A stretch of DNA of 64,000 bases from Methyloligella sp. Lineage in GTDB: Bacteria > Pseudomonadota > Alphaproteobacteria > Rhizobiales > HXMU1428-3. The DNA lies in NCBI GenBank assembly GCA_021604645.1, contig BQJJ01000006.1:62001-126000 (forward strand). The letters are read 5' to 3'. This document shows, piece by piece, positions 16,399-24,924 of this stretch (position 1 is the first letter of the stretch; every line of letters starts with the position of its first letter). The notes beneath the pieces are model-generated. The model was given only the letters and a program-made list of their open reading frames with translations. It had not been told where the DNA came from and ran no database searches. The position numbers and the translations under genes were made by a program.

Positions 16399-17284
16399 AA
16401 TTATTGGGTATCGTTACTTCAATTTTGGCATATTGACTTTCTATCATAGCCTTAGCCTCGACAGTCATAATCTCTTTATAGCTTTCTAACTCTTGGGATG
16501 TAAAATTACCGCTATCCTGTGCCTTGCTGTAGAATTCGGCTTGCTCAGTATCAGATAGGTCTTCAATATCAAAATCTAGTTTCTCTTGATTGTCCTTATA
16601 GCTCTCAATTATATCATCAAGACTTAATATCACTCCATTTTTTGAAACATCCTTTAAAACGATCCCTTTATCATCAAGAGATTTTTGCACTTCACGAGGA
16701 TCAACGCCGTTTTTCAAATCTTCTTTTGCTTGCACCAAAATATCCAACTTGTTCATGTTGGCTTCGATCTTTTCAACCAGTTCGGAAATTTTATTATCAA
16801 CTTGCCCCCGTTTTGAATCGATCTTGTTCTGCCTGTCTTCTTTCGAACCATCAAAAAAGGCATTGGTATTCTGAATTTCAATTTTATTTAATATCTCTTT
16901 GTGGTCTGGATTGTTTCTTTCCCACTGATCATTCCGATTAAGCCGATCAGCGGAGGTGATGGCGCTCTTTTTAGTTCTTAGGATTTCTAACTGCGCTTGG
17001 TCTTTTTCAATTTGTTCTGTGAGCTTGCCGATCCCTTTGTTCAATTGACCAAGCATGATGCCGCGTTGCTGCTCAAGCGCCATAGCAAGGTTTGCTCTTT
17101 CGGCATCCTTCTTCTTTTTCTCTCGTTCTGAGGGTGTGCTAGAAGCATCACCAACATTGGTTTGGATAATGCTTTCATTGCCCTGCTTACTCAACGCGTT
17201 CATGACCTGATCGCGTGTTCCCTCAAACCCCAAATAGGTTTTTTCCTGAAATTTTTCTGTAAGTTGCCCCGCTGGAAATGTCAC
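16391..17284 (-). CDS. Coiled-coil protein of unknown function
   Basis: 297 residues, very polar, with no membrane helix. Long heptad-rich segments (about 55-125 and 150-200; NKISELVEKIEANMNKLDILVQAKEDLKNG) predict coiled coils. An acidic helical end (DDIIESYKDNQEKLDFDIEDLSDTEQAEFY) follows. The start is a GTG; a later Met near residue 28 is possible. It overlaps the exported protein gene tail to tail by 8 bp. No family recognised. Confidence 0.65.
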   Translation of the reverse strand: MTFPAGQLTEKFQEKTYLGFEGTRDQVMNALSKQGNESIIQTNVGDASSTPSEREKKKKDAERANLAMALEQQRGIMLGQLNKGIGKLTEQIEKDQAQLEILRTKKSAITSADRLNRNDQWERNNPDHKEILNKIEIQNTNAFFDGSKEDRQNKIDSKRGQVDNKISELVEKIEANMNKLDILVQAKEDLKNGVDPREVQKSLDDKGIVLKDVSKNGVILSLDDIIESYKDNQEKLDFDIEDLSDTEQAEFYSKAQDSGNFTSQELESYKEIMTVEAKAMIESQYAKIEVTIPNNSM

Positions 17285-17495
17285 CCTTTTAGCCCTTGTA
17301 TTGTTCTTCTTATTGTGGTCGTTGCCACGTCAGGCTTATTTGGTTTCCTGCCTGTATTACTAGAAATTCTACAGTGAAAAGTTTTACATATCCTATAGAT
17401 TCAATGGCATTTGAGCTAAATTTTACCCACCTTGGCAAAAGCACCAACAATCATTCTTCTTTAATCTACCTGATCAAATAAGGTATAATGATCGA

Positions 17496-19277
17496 ATGGA
17501 TGATCTCAAAAACAATAAAAGAATTGCAATCCCGGGGAGCTTCTTAAAAAAAATACAGGAAGAAAAATTACGTACGGGCTATGCTGGGTCTAAGCTTTTA
17601 CGTGGGCAGAAAGACGTTCCTAAAGGCGTGAGCTCCAGTTTCATAAACAACTTGTTGAAAGGAAAAACGAAAACGGCAAAGCCCTCTCATATGCAATATG
17701 TGGAAGGCCTTTATGCGGCTTTACCCACAACTGATAAAGAAGCCAATAAGCGAAAATTTGAAAAATATCGAAGACAGAAGTTTCTTAAAGATTATGTAGT
17801 GGCCGATAGGGGCTATATAAAAAAAGAAATGAAACGCAGTGGTTTAACCGTGAAAGGCATTCTGTCTATTCTCAAGCAAAAAGAAACCGATTTATGTTTC
17901 TCAAGTCTGAGTGGCATTCTTACTGGGGCGCAAGAAACAATATATAAATCTGAGTATGAATTAATCAAAGAGTGCCTATCAAATGCACCGGATTATGAAG
18001 CCCCACCTATAAAACCACGCAAAAAATTACAGCATAAATTACGGGACGGGTATATTCTTTTAACTCCTTCACGATTAGAACGTTTGCAATTTTATAGAAC
18101 AAAGCAATTGCTGCCCCACCGCATTTTTGAAGACATGCCATACGCCCCGGAAAACCCTAAGCCACGAGACATTGTACGCTGGTTTCAAGGAAAGAATGGT
18201 TCAATCAAACAAGAAGATTGGGAGTTTATACAACACCATTGCGAAAAGGCTCTTGAAAGAGAGAAATTGCCAACTGACGAAAAAGTTAAAATCAAACCCA
18301 TCACAAGGCATGAAGAAAAGCCCAATTATATAGAGAAAGACAAGAAACTTATTAAGCTTGTTCAGAGCCATATGGAGCGAACCGGTTTTAAAACCATTGA
18401 TATTTTTTATTTGCTCGCAAAGAAGGGATCAGACCTTACATATTCACAAATACATGCCATCACTGACTTGGCTAAGAGAGATATTTACAAACTACATTTT
18501 GATATAATCATCCAGTCCTTATCGGCTTTACCGGATTCTGATCCGGCACCTTTAATGCCAGTAAAACAATCAAAATATAAATTGCACGAAAGTTATATCG
18601 AATTAACAGATGATATTATGATGCAATTACCATTTTTTAAATCCAAAGGATGGTTACTGGGAAAAAATGGATCTATTCAAAAAATAGATAGTGCCGCTTC
18701 GAATGAATTGATTGAGGGTAAATGCAGCTCTCCTGCCACAATTAAAGACCCAAAAATTTCTTTAGCGCTCAAGGAAAATATGATTTTGAGTAAAAAGAAG
18801 ATCGATGCTCTTTTGTTTCAACAAAAGCGCACAGATTATTCACCTGCGGAATTTATCAGTATTTGCGGTGATTTGCCGATAACGGCCGAGAAGCTAATTA
18901 AATGGATGTCGGGAAAAACAGAGAATGTGAATGGTGGTGAGTATGAAGCCGTTTTGGAAGCATGGAGAAAGATACCCTCGGCTTCTTATGTTCTGATTGA
19001 TAAAGACTTCATAGCGCAATATAAGCAGAAAATTAAAGCTCTTGAACTGAAAGAAGATTTTCCTCCCGGATTAAATATCAAAATTATAAAAAGCTGGCTG
19101 GGAGGAAGAGTTCGTACGGCAAAAGGGTATCATTGGGATTATCTGGTTTCCAAGATTGAGACAGAGAATGAAGTTATTCGTAAAAAATTGATTGCAGCAG
19201 AACAGACTGGATTTACGGATCAATCCGTTGAAGAAATATGGGCAGAAGCCAGACAAAAAGCCAAAACGGATAAATGA
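17496..19277 (+). CDS. Internally duplicated HTH-like repeat protein
   Basis: 593 residues, basic. A ~33-residue unit, roughly (S/p)xxIxxWLxGKxxxxxxxxYxxVxxALxxLP, recurs at about 45-77, 133-165, 222-254, 314-346, 462-494 and 526-555, looking like the second half of a Cro/C1 helix-turn-helix fold. In addition, residues 108-190 align without gaps to 289-371, an offset of 181, so a large block was duplicated (compare APPIKPRKKLQHKLRDGYILLT with APLMPVKQSKYKLHESYIELT). This implies a multi-contact nucleic-acid-binding protein. It stands alone on its strand. No enzymatic domain seen. Confidence 0.7.
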   Translation: MDDLKNNKRIAIPGSFLKKIQEEKLRTGYAGSKLLRGQKDVPKGVSSSFINNLLKGKTKTAKPSHMQYVEGLYAALPTTDKEANKRKFEKYRRQKFLKDYVVADRGYIKKEMKRSGLTVKGILSILKQKETDLCFSSLSGILTGAQETIYKSEYELIKECLSNAPDYEAPPIKPRKKLQHKLRDGYILLTPSRLERLQFYRTKQLLPHRIFEDMPYAPENPKPRDIVRWFQGKNGSIKQEDWEFIQHHCEKALEREKLPTDEKVKIKPITRHEEKPNYIEKDKKLIKLVQSHMERTGFKTIDIFYLLAKKGSDLTYSQIHAITDLAKRDIYKLHFDIIIQSLSALPDSDPAPLMPVKQSKYKLHESYIELTDDIMMQLPFFKSKGWLLGKNGSIQKIDSAASNELIEGKCSSPATIKDPKISLALKENMILSKKKIDALLFQQKRTDYSPAEFISICGDLPITAEKLIKWMSGKTENVNGGEYEAVLEAWRKIPSASYVLIDKDFIAQYKQKIKALELKEDFPPGLNIKIIKSWLGGRVRTAKGYHWDYLVSKIETENEVIRKKLIAAEQTGFTDQSVEEIWAEARQKAKTDK

Positions 19278-19458
19278 ATAAATACCGCCTCTCCAATCTA
19301 GCCAAATAAGACCTGATAGAGATTGCTATATAGCGATCACAGATATCTTATGAATGTGGATAGTTCTAAGAAAGAACAGTTCTATTATTTCAAAACTTTC
19401 AACAATTAAGCACCATAGAAAAGCGAGGCAGCTGTCTCGTTCGGCTTCGAATCCGATC

Positions 19459-19540
19459 CATACAATCACGACTCGATAGGGTCGGATTGCATTGAAATAA
19501 GGCGTTTCGGCGCACGAATAAAATGCGCGTATTGTATGGT
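19459..19540. repeat. Inverted repeat CCATACAAT / ATTGTATGG
   Basis: Nine-base perfect arms at 19459-19467 and 19532-19540 enclose a GC-richer patch in the gap 19278-19582. The rest of that gap shows a short TTCTAAGAAAGAA dyad near 19365 and no gene. Could be a regulator site or the footprint of a lost element. Confidence 0.4.
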
Positions 19541-19582
19541 ACGATTCAAAAGTCCGACCACCTTCCTATGGAGAAAAAAACT

Positions 19583-19729
19583 ATGACAAACAGAAGTGGT
19601 AAGATTGAAGTCTCAAAAAAGTTTAGAGACTTACTCAATATTCTTGGAAAAATGACGGACGAAGAATTATTAGAAGCTGAGCCGCAAATACAATTGCATA
19701 TTGCGATGCGGTTTCATGATACGAGGTGA
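19583..19729 (+). CDS. Very small hypothetical protein
   Basis: 48 residues from ATG 19583, preceded by TATGGAGAAAAA (GGAG, 10 bases). The sequence MTNRSGKIEVSKKFRDLLNILGKMTDEELLEAEPQIQLHI is helical and charged. Longer readings from upstream lack a ribosome binding site. It may be a small regulator of the element; no family recognised. Confidence 0.5.
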   Translation: MTNRSGKIEVSKKFRDLLNILGKMTDEELLEAEPQIQLHIAMRFHDTR

Positions 19730-19923
19730 ATTCAATAATAAAGAGCGTGAAGAAGCAATATTGTATTGTTGTTAAATGTCCGCTCTACTTTAGAAAGCAG
19801 ATTTTATGCAATCTAGCTTATGTTTTCTCATAAGTGCCATTAGCTGCCTAAACACGCATCTGAGATGCCCCTAGATTTGTAGACACCTTGGCCCTTACAA
19901 ATGTGAAAGAAAGGAGTTAAACA

Positions 19924-20240
19924 ATGATGGGTAAAAAAGATACACTGAAGAGTTCAAACGGGATGCGGTTTTTTCAGATCAAAGAACGAGGTTATTCGGT
20001 GCAGTATGTTGCCCAAAGATTAGTGGTTTGCACACCGTCCTATCTTCTCAGCTGGTAAAGCCAGCGTTGTTGCAACAAATCAAGTTGGTTAGGTTTTCAA
20101 TATAAATATGCCAGATCAGATTTGGGTCACAGGTATTACCTATATCAAAACCCATGAAGGCTGGTTGTACTTGGCAGTCGTGCTAGATTTATATGCGCGC
20201 CGTGTTGTTGGTTGATCAATGCAATCTCGTAGCTAACCGG
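19924..20240 (+). pseudogene. Degenerate IS3-family transposase (OrfA/OrfB fragments)
   Basis: The OrfA part begins RYTEEFKRDAV in one frame and continues ERGYSVQYVAQRL in the next, so it carries a frameshift, and stops near 20059. A fragment of the OrfB catalytic core from 20108 reads [33 protein letters not shown] and is cut by TGA where Trp is expected (GW of the VVGWS motif). It resembles IS3-family DDE transposases (DxTYI...GW.YLAVV.DL..R.VVG). The remainder is lost, so the element is dead. Confidence 0.85.
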
Positions 20241-20333
20241 GGGCAGCTAAGTCAATACATCATTGAGGTTGGAAAGCCTGCAATGCTCCGTGAAAAAGTA
20301 CATTAATTTAAAAGCCGCCCCATTAGCTGGTAG

Positions 20334-20540
20334 AAAAACAAAAGAGGACGCTTTGAAGGGAAATATGACCCTGATCCAGATTCTCCAGAAACGTTAAAAG
20401 TTCAACCAGAGCAGGATATTGTTCAGGGCAGGTGGCCGTTCAGAAAGTTGAAGAGATCACGAGTAACAAGAAAATTAAATCGTAGAATTAGAAAGACGTT
20501 TATTAAATTAAAAGCTTACATCTATTCGCGCATAAAGTGA
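20334..20540 (+). pseudogene. Open remnant without a start codon
   Basis: A 68-codon open frame from just after a TAG to a TGA at 20538-20540, with no ATG: NKRGRFEGKYDPDPDSPETL then a very basic stretch ending KLKAYIYSRIK. It lies directly downstream of the IS3 debris and may be the tail of a gene disrupted by it. No family recognised. Confidence 0.3.
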
Positions 20541-20623
20541 TGTTTTCAGGAAAAACTTATCCCCGCCATCCCTAGGTGAGTTATTTTAATCTCAATTGCG
20601 AATTACTCGAAAGGATTGAACAC

Positions 20624-20827
20624 ATGCCTAGACTTCAAGAAATAAATTACTTTGAGGCTATTAATGAAATTTTAGAACAGGAACCTAAATTGCACTTGCC
20701 AGTTGGGGTTCAATTAATAGAAATGGGGTTCTATTGGTTAAGAGTTCATAGTGGAGACAAGTTTCTTAGAGAATACATCGAGGCATCATTGTTACATGAA
20801 ATCGAAGTAAGTTTTATGGAACATTAA
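20624..20827 (+). CDS. Small hypothetical protein
   Basis: 67 residues from ATG 20624 (AAAGGA eight bases upstream); a GTG at 20576 would add 16 codons. Sequence MPRLQEINYFEAINEILEQEPKLHLPVGVQLIEMGFYWLRVHSG... is amphipathic and acidic, without a membrane helix. It lies between IS debris and the LysR cluster. Unrecognised. Confidence 0.45.
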   Translation: MPRLQEINYFEAINEILEQEPKLHLPVGVQLIEMGFYWLRVHSGDKFLREYIEASLLHEIEVSFMEH

Positions 20828-20886
20828 ATACTATAGCTATTGAATTAAGTTAAGAAATATTTCTTATCTGTTTTAGTTGTATAATC

Positions 20887-21705
20887 TTATTTCAAAAGTG
20901 AATGTATAATGTTGGTGAAATTTTCTTCTTCTTCCCAAAAAGGGAAATGTGAAACCCCTGCCATTACTTTTTTGTTTTCTAAATGTGGTGTGAGGTCATC
21001 GATAAGATTCGAAATGATAAAATCTTCGGAGCCTATTATTGCAGATAACGGAGGTAAAAGACTTAATGTTGATCTGTAATCAAAGCCTTTCAACTGTTTG
21101 CTTATACTAAGATATGTTTTCTTATCTAAGGGGAAAGATGATGAAGGTAAGGAATTCTGCTTAACTACATAATGAGGCAAGAGTAATTTCATAGCTTTTG
21201 CACCGTCAGATTCAAAGGAGCCAAGCCAACTCAATTTGGCCCGATCAATCCAACTCATTCTGCTTAATAACTCCTTAGAACATTGAGCATATTTTTCCCA
21301 ACATATTGGAACCGGATTAATTAATATTCCTTCATAAAATCTTGCGCATGGTATTCCATGAAGTCTTTTATCAAGCAAGGCCCCAATGAGTACCAATGAA
21401 CCCCATGAATGAGCTGCGACGCCTATTGCTTCTTCTTGAGCGACTTCTTTTGATAGCCAACGAAAATGAGAAAATATATCTAGAGGTGACAGTCGATTAT
21501 TCGCTGTGACTTGGTTGGCTTTAGGTTGATCATAAAAGATCAATGTGCGTTTTTCGGCTAACGAACTTAATCCTGATATTAAATAGCGATGATCAAATCC
21601 GGGTCCTCCATGAATAACAAACATCTTCGGTCCGGTTCCTATTAGCTTTAAATTAGTGAGGCCAAAGGGTGTGGTGATTTCCTTTTCTATAAATTGATGT
21701 CTCAT
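20887..21705 (-). CDS. Alpha/beta hydrolase (proline iminopeptidase-like)
   Basis: 272 residues. The oxyanion motif HGGPGFDHRYL near residue 32 and FYDQP match the proline iminopeptidase branch. The nucleophile elbow is AHSWGS (Ser about 99), an Ala replacing the first Gly of GxSxG; the Asp is probably in IIGSEDFII and the His in GVSHFPFWEE near the end. No signal peptide. It follows the LysR gene by 6 bp, so the two form an operon divergent from the GNAT/methyltransferase genes. A role in releasing or degrading the cluster product is plausible; substrate unknown. Confidence 0.85.
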   Translation of the reverse strand: MRHQFIEKEITTPFGLTNLKLIGTGPKMFVIHGGPGFDHRYLISGLSSLAEKRTLIFYDQPKANQVTANNRLSPLDIFSHFRWLSKEVAQEEAIGVAAHSWGSLVLIGALLDKRLHGIPCARFYEGILINPVPICWEKYAQCSKELLSRMSWIDRAKLSWLGSFESDGAKAMKLLLPHYVVKQNSLPSSSFPLDKKTYLSISKQLKGFDYRSTLSLLPPLSAIIGSEDFIISNLIDDLTPHLENKKVMAGVSHFPFWEEEENFTNIIHSLLK

Positions 21706-21711
21706 TATTTA

Positions 21712-22767
21712 CTATTGCCCAAAAGGTTTTACAGAGAAGTAGTTTTCATTCATGTTAATGCGAGCTTCGCTTGGTACAAGGTCAACTAATTCATTTGGAT
21801 GAATGAATTCTTCGCGAAACCAGGGATAAATTTGTGGATCAAAAATAGATTTTATCCAATCAATGAACATTGATTTGCTAGGAGTTTTTTTGATGCTCGG
21901 GTGATAGGTTAGCCATATTTCAAGTCTATTTTGAATGCCCATATCTATTGGTACTACATCAGCTTTCATAGCGGTTGCATATGTTGCTAAGACCCCAATG
22001 CCAGCTCCGTGCTCTACTGCATAGAAAAGGGTTACATTGGAATTAGTGCGAATTCCAGCAATCTCATCCATACTATCTAAACCAAGTTTTTGTGCCCAGA
22101 TCTTTTCTTCCTCCAATACGGGAGCCATTTGATAAACAAAACGGTGATTTACAGCGTCATGAATGTTGGACGGTTGTCCGTAAGTATCTAGATATTTCTG
22201 TGAAGCAAATGGATAAGCATGAAGATAGCCTAGTTTTGCAACAATAAGGTCAGGATTGGTAGGGCGTTCAAATTGAATGGCTATATCAGCTTCAAGTCTT
22301 AAAACATCGGCATTTTTCATTGCGCATTGTACATTAAAAATTATATTCGGAAATTTTCTTTGGTAGTCCACAAGTTGCGGCATCAACCAATATGAACCCA
22401 AGCCTTCTGTAATTGAAATGCTCAATTGTTCTCTGATACTTTCTGTTGGTAATCTGTTTTGTATAAGTTCAAACAGTGACTTTTCCATACTTAAAGCACT
22501 GTCTCTGATAGCAAGTGCTTCAAGTGTTAATTGTGCTCCCTCGGGAAGTCGATTAAACAAGCGTACACCTAGAGCTTCTTCTAGCTGATCAATTCTGCGG
22601 ACCACGGTGGAAGAGCTTATATTAAGTTTTTCTGCGGCTTGTCGGAAACTTGGTTCTTTTGCGCAGGTTAAAAATACTCGAATGTCATCCCAAGATAAAT
22701 GATTCAGATTTGGTGCGGAACTTAAGCGCTCTGTTAATGGAGCGCCCCGTTGCGAAATTTTCGGCAT
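21712..22767 (-). CDS. LysR-family transcriptional regulator
   Basis: 351 residues, longer than the usual ~300 by ~25 residues at the N-terminus and by a tail. The helix-turn-helix is SWDDIRVFLTCAKEPSFRQAAEKLNISSSTVVRRIDQLEEALGVRLFNRLPEGAQLT (about 24-80). An effector-binding domain follows. The gene stands head to head with the GNAT operon across a 74-bp gap holding two tandem GTT-N9-AAC dyads, the natural place for its operator. The effector is unknown and could be a cluster metabolite. Confidence 0.92.
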   Translation of the reverse strand: MPKISQRGAPLTERLSSAPNLNHLSWDDIRVFLTCAKEPSFRQAAEKLNISSSTVVRRIDQLEEALGVRLFNRLPEGAQLTLEALAIRDSALSMEKSLFELIQNRLPTESIREQLSISITEGLGSYWLMPQLVDYQRKFPNIIFNVQCAMKNADVLRLEADIAIQFERPTNPDLIVAKLGYLHAYPFASQKYLDTYGQPSNIHDAVNHRFVYQMAPVLEEEKIWAQKLGLDSMDEIAGIRTNSNVTLFYAVEHGAGIGVLATYATAMKADVVPIDMGIQNRLEIWLTYHPSIKKTPSKSMFIDWIKSIFDPQIYPWFREEFIHPNELVDLVPSEARINMNENYFSVKPFGQ

Positions 22768-22786
22768 TCAACCCCCTATACTAGCT

Positions 22787-22816
22787 GTTATGAATATTAA
22801 CGTTCTTTAATTCAAC
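22787..22816. promoter_or_regulatory. Tandem GTT-N9-AAC dyads between LysR and GNAT genes
   Basis: GTTATGAATATTAAC and GTTCTTTAATTCAAC lie directly end to end (22787-22801 and 22802-22816). Each contains T-N11-A, the LysR-type recognition pattern. They fill the divergent promoter region and most likely bind the adjacent LysR protein as two dimers. Confidence 0.65.
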
Positions 22817-22841
22817 GATGCAAGTTTTATGGAGAAGAATG

Positions 22842-23438
22842 ATGGGTAAGATAAAATCGCAAGTAAAAATAAAAATTGCTAAGCACGATTTTGACTTTTT
22901 GCAGCCATCAAATAGTATTGACACAGTAGTTAGGAAAGCAATTGAAGGGGATGTTTTTGAGGCTTGTGCCTTTTGTAATGGAAAGATACCAGGAATTACA
23001 TCTGATAACTATTTGATTAATAATATCATCAAGCATAATACTGATAATATTTTCATATTTTTAAAAAATAATGTGATTGTAGGGGTTTATGCGATGCTTA
23101 TGTTGAATCCCCTTGGTTTAGAAAGACTTTTATTGGGTGAGTTTAATACTAAAAACCCGGAGTTTTTATGTCTAACTAAAACAAATGAAATCCCTGCAGC
23201 TATATATGTATGGAGTTACATTGCCCCCGGAAAAGCCGCAAATGGTATTCGCAATGTAAGTCAATTTTTACAACAAAAAAAATATAGAAATATAAATTTC
23301 TTTGCGCGCCCAGTTACACCTGCGGGCATCCAAATTTCGAAAAATTTAGGATATGAGCCTCTCGAGAATTCATCTAATGGCCTCTTTAGATATGTCAGGC
23401 TTATTAATCGTGAGCCAAATATGCAACGAGCAGCTTAA
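22842..23438 (+). CDS. GNAT-like N-acyltransferase family protein
   Basis: 198 residues from the second of two adjacent ATGs (GGAG seven bases upstream). Features that recall the GNAT fold are a hydrophobic strand pair IFIFLKNNVIVGVYAMLMLNP, a segment IYVWSYIAPGKAANGIRNVSQFL where the acetyl-CoA loop would be, and a C-terminal INFFARPVTPAGIQISKNLGYEPL (strand, helix, GY as in many GNATs). The pyrophosphate loop is not the classic R/QxxGxG/A. First gene of a five-gene operon. Could transfer an acyl group to an amine in a small metabolite. Confidence 0.6.
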   Translation: MGKIKSQVKIKIAKHDFDFLQPSNSIDTVVRKAIEGDVFEACAFCNGKIPGITSDNYLINNIIKHNTDNIFIFLKNNVIVGVYAMLMLNPLGLERLLLGEFNTKNPEFLCLTKTNEIPAAIYVWSYIAPGKAANGIRNVSQFLQQKKYRNINFFARPVTPAGIQISKNLGYEPLENSSNGLFRYVRLINREPNMQRAA

Positions 23439-23450
23439 TGGATTGATAAA

Positions 23451-24095
23451 ATGAATAAAAAGACACCTATCTATAATACATACAAAAGCATTTATACTGA
23501 CCGACAAAAAAAATCAGATAACCGTTTCAGTTTTAAAGTAGCTGATTGTTTAAATGATATGATGAAGGTCGTAGCTATTCGCTCCGCTGTTTTTTTGAGT
23601 GAGCAAGAATGCCCGTACCACGAAGAGTTTGAAGGTAATGACTTTTGCGCAATGCATATTATTGGTTTTGTAGGTAAGGAACCTGTTGCGTGCCTAAGAA
23701 TACGTTTCTTTGCCGATTTTGCTAAATTTGAACGTCTTGCTGTAAGGCATGAATATCGCCATTCTACTTTAGTTTTTAAGCTTGTTCGGGCAAGCATCGA
23801 ATTGGCCCGGAAGAAAGGATATGAACATATTTACGGTCATGTACAGGATAGAGTGGTTAACTTTTGGAAACGCCTCGGTGGCAAACCAATAGAAAATAGA
23901 GATGAACTTGTCTTTTCAGATTTTAACTACACAGAAATGCTACTCATTACTGATCCACACCCAGAGCGCCTTAGTTTGGAATCTAACCCTTACGTACTGA
24001 TACGAGCTGAAGGTTCGTGGGATGAAATAGGGGTGTTGGAACAGTCGAAAACAAGAGAAGTATCCTCACCTTTGAAAAAATTAAGAGTGGCATAA
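23451..24095 (+). CDS. GNAT family N-acetyltransferase
   Basis: 214 residues. The core is a clear GNAT: IRSAVFLSEQECPYHEEFEGND, then HIIGFVGKEPVACLRIRFF, FAKFERLAVRHEYRHSTLVFKLVRASIELARKKGYEHIYGHV and VNFWKRLGGKPI. The first motif (VFxxEQ) is shared with ElaA-like enzymes and resembles that of acyl-homoserine lactone synthases, which share the fold. An ~50-residue tail follows. It begins 12 bp after the first GNAT-like gene. Substrate unknown. Confidence 0.85.
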   Translation: MNKKTPIYNTYKSIYTDRQKKSDNRFSFKVADCLNDMMKVVAIRSAVFLSEQECPYHEEFEGNDFCAMHIIGFVGKEPVACLRIRFFADFAKFERLAVRHEYRHSTLVFKLVRASIELARKKGYEHIYGHVQDRVVNFWKRLGGKPIENRDELVFSDFNYTEMLLITDPHPERLSLESNPYVLIRAEGSWDEIGVLEQSKTREVSSPLKKLRVA

Positions 24096-24098
24096 TTT

Positions 24099-24728
24099 AT
24101 GATAGAAAACCATAGATCTGTAATTAAATTTCCCAAAAGTAGTTGTTCCTTACATAGCTCGATATTTATTTTTATCGATTGGCAGTTGGAGTACTTATCC
24201 TCTGGTCGTGCTTATGCCTTGGGGGATGTTGAGCAAAGTTTGAGCAACAGTCTAAGTTTGCTGGAGCACGCCAGAAAAATAGGTATGACAATAGCTCACT
24301 TTAGAAGATTAATGGATGGCACTTTTTTTAATCAGGCAACTAAATTTTCTAGTTGGATTGATGATCTGAAGCCACGTCCCAATGAGATGGTGTTTGAAAG
24401 AAAAGAACTTTCTATATATTCAAACCCTGCATTTGTTACTTTTCTTGAGTCAATTAATTTACCTGAATTGATTGTTTCAGGGTTAACAGGTGAGAGAAGT
24501 TGTCTATCAACAGCCGTTGATGGCGCTCATAGAAACCATAGTTTGATCTTTGTAAAAGACGCTTCAGCTAGTAGTTCAGTTGGCAACTTGTCGGAAAAAA
24601 GAAGTCACGAGTTAGTTTGCGACATTATCAATCTTTACGCAGATGTAAAAACTACGAGAGAGATGATTGCAACTATGACAGACAGTAGGGCCATAGAGCG
24701 AGGTTCGAATGAAGTACGATATAAATGA
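24099..24728 (+). CDS. Isochorismatase-like cysteine hydrolase
   Basis: 209 residues, 3 bp after the GNAT gene. The family triad is discernible: Asp in FIFIDWQLEYLSSG (about 27), Lys in FERKELSIYSN (about 92), Cys in SGLTGERSCLSTAVDGAHRNH (about 138). The core layout DxQ...K...C with TAxDGxxR fits isochorismatase/nicotinamidase relatives that hydrolyse small amides or vinyl ethers. The C-terminal ~25 residues are basic and may be disordered. It overlaps the next small gene by 20 bp. Confidence 0.82.
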   Translation: MIENHRSVIKFPKSSCSLHSSIFIFIDWQLEYLSSGRAYALGDVEQSLSNSLSLLEHARKIGMTIAHFRRLMDGTFFNQATKFSSWIDDLKPRPNEMVFERKELSIYSNPAFVTFLESINLPELIVSGLTGERSCLSTAVDGAHRNHSLIFVKDASASSSVGNLSEKRSHELVCDIINLYADVKTTREMIATMTDSRAIERGSNEVRYK

Positions 24729-24921
24729 AATTAAATGTCTACAACGACTTATAATTTATACCCAAGAAGAAGCTGAAAATTGTGGAGATACAGAAGTCAC
24801 CAAATTGCTGTCCTTGGTTTCAGAAAAGGTTGATGAATTAATCTTACAAATCAGCATTAAGTCGGAGCCTAATGAAGAGAAGATTGTCGTAAACAACTTT
24901 ATGCAAATAAAAAAGGAGTAA
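24709..24921 (+). CDS. Small helical operon protein
   Basis: 70 residues, acidic, likely a two-helix bundle (INEIKCLQRLIIYTQEEAENCGDTEVTKLLSLVSEKVDELILQI). It overlaps the hydrolase gene by 20 bp and is 3 bp from the methyltransferase gene, so it is embedded in the operon. GCGAGG before its ATG gives a fair ribosome binding site. Function unknown; possibly an accessory subunit. Confidence 0.65.
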   Translation: MKYDINEIKCLQRLIIYTQEEAENCGDTEVTKLLSLVSEKVDELILQISIKSEPNEEKIVVNNFMQIKKE

Positions 24922-24924
24922 ACT

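Noticed and set aside
19438-19512. tRNA-like fragment (TTCGAATCC) as a second attachment site
   Set aside because: No cloverleaf can be drawn and there is no second copy or adjacent integrase.
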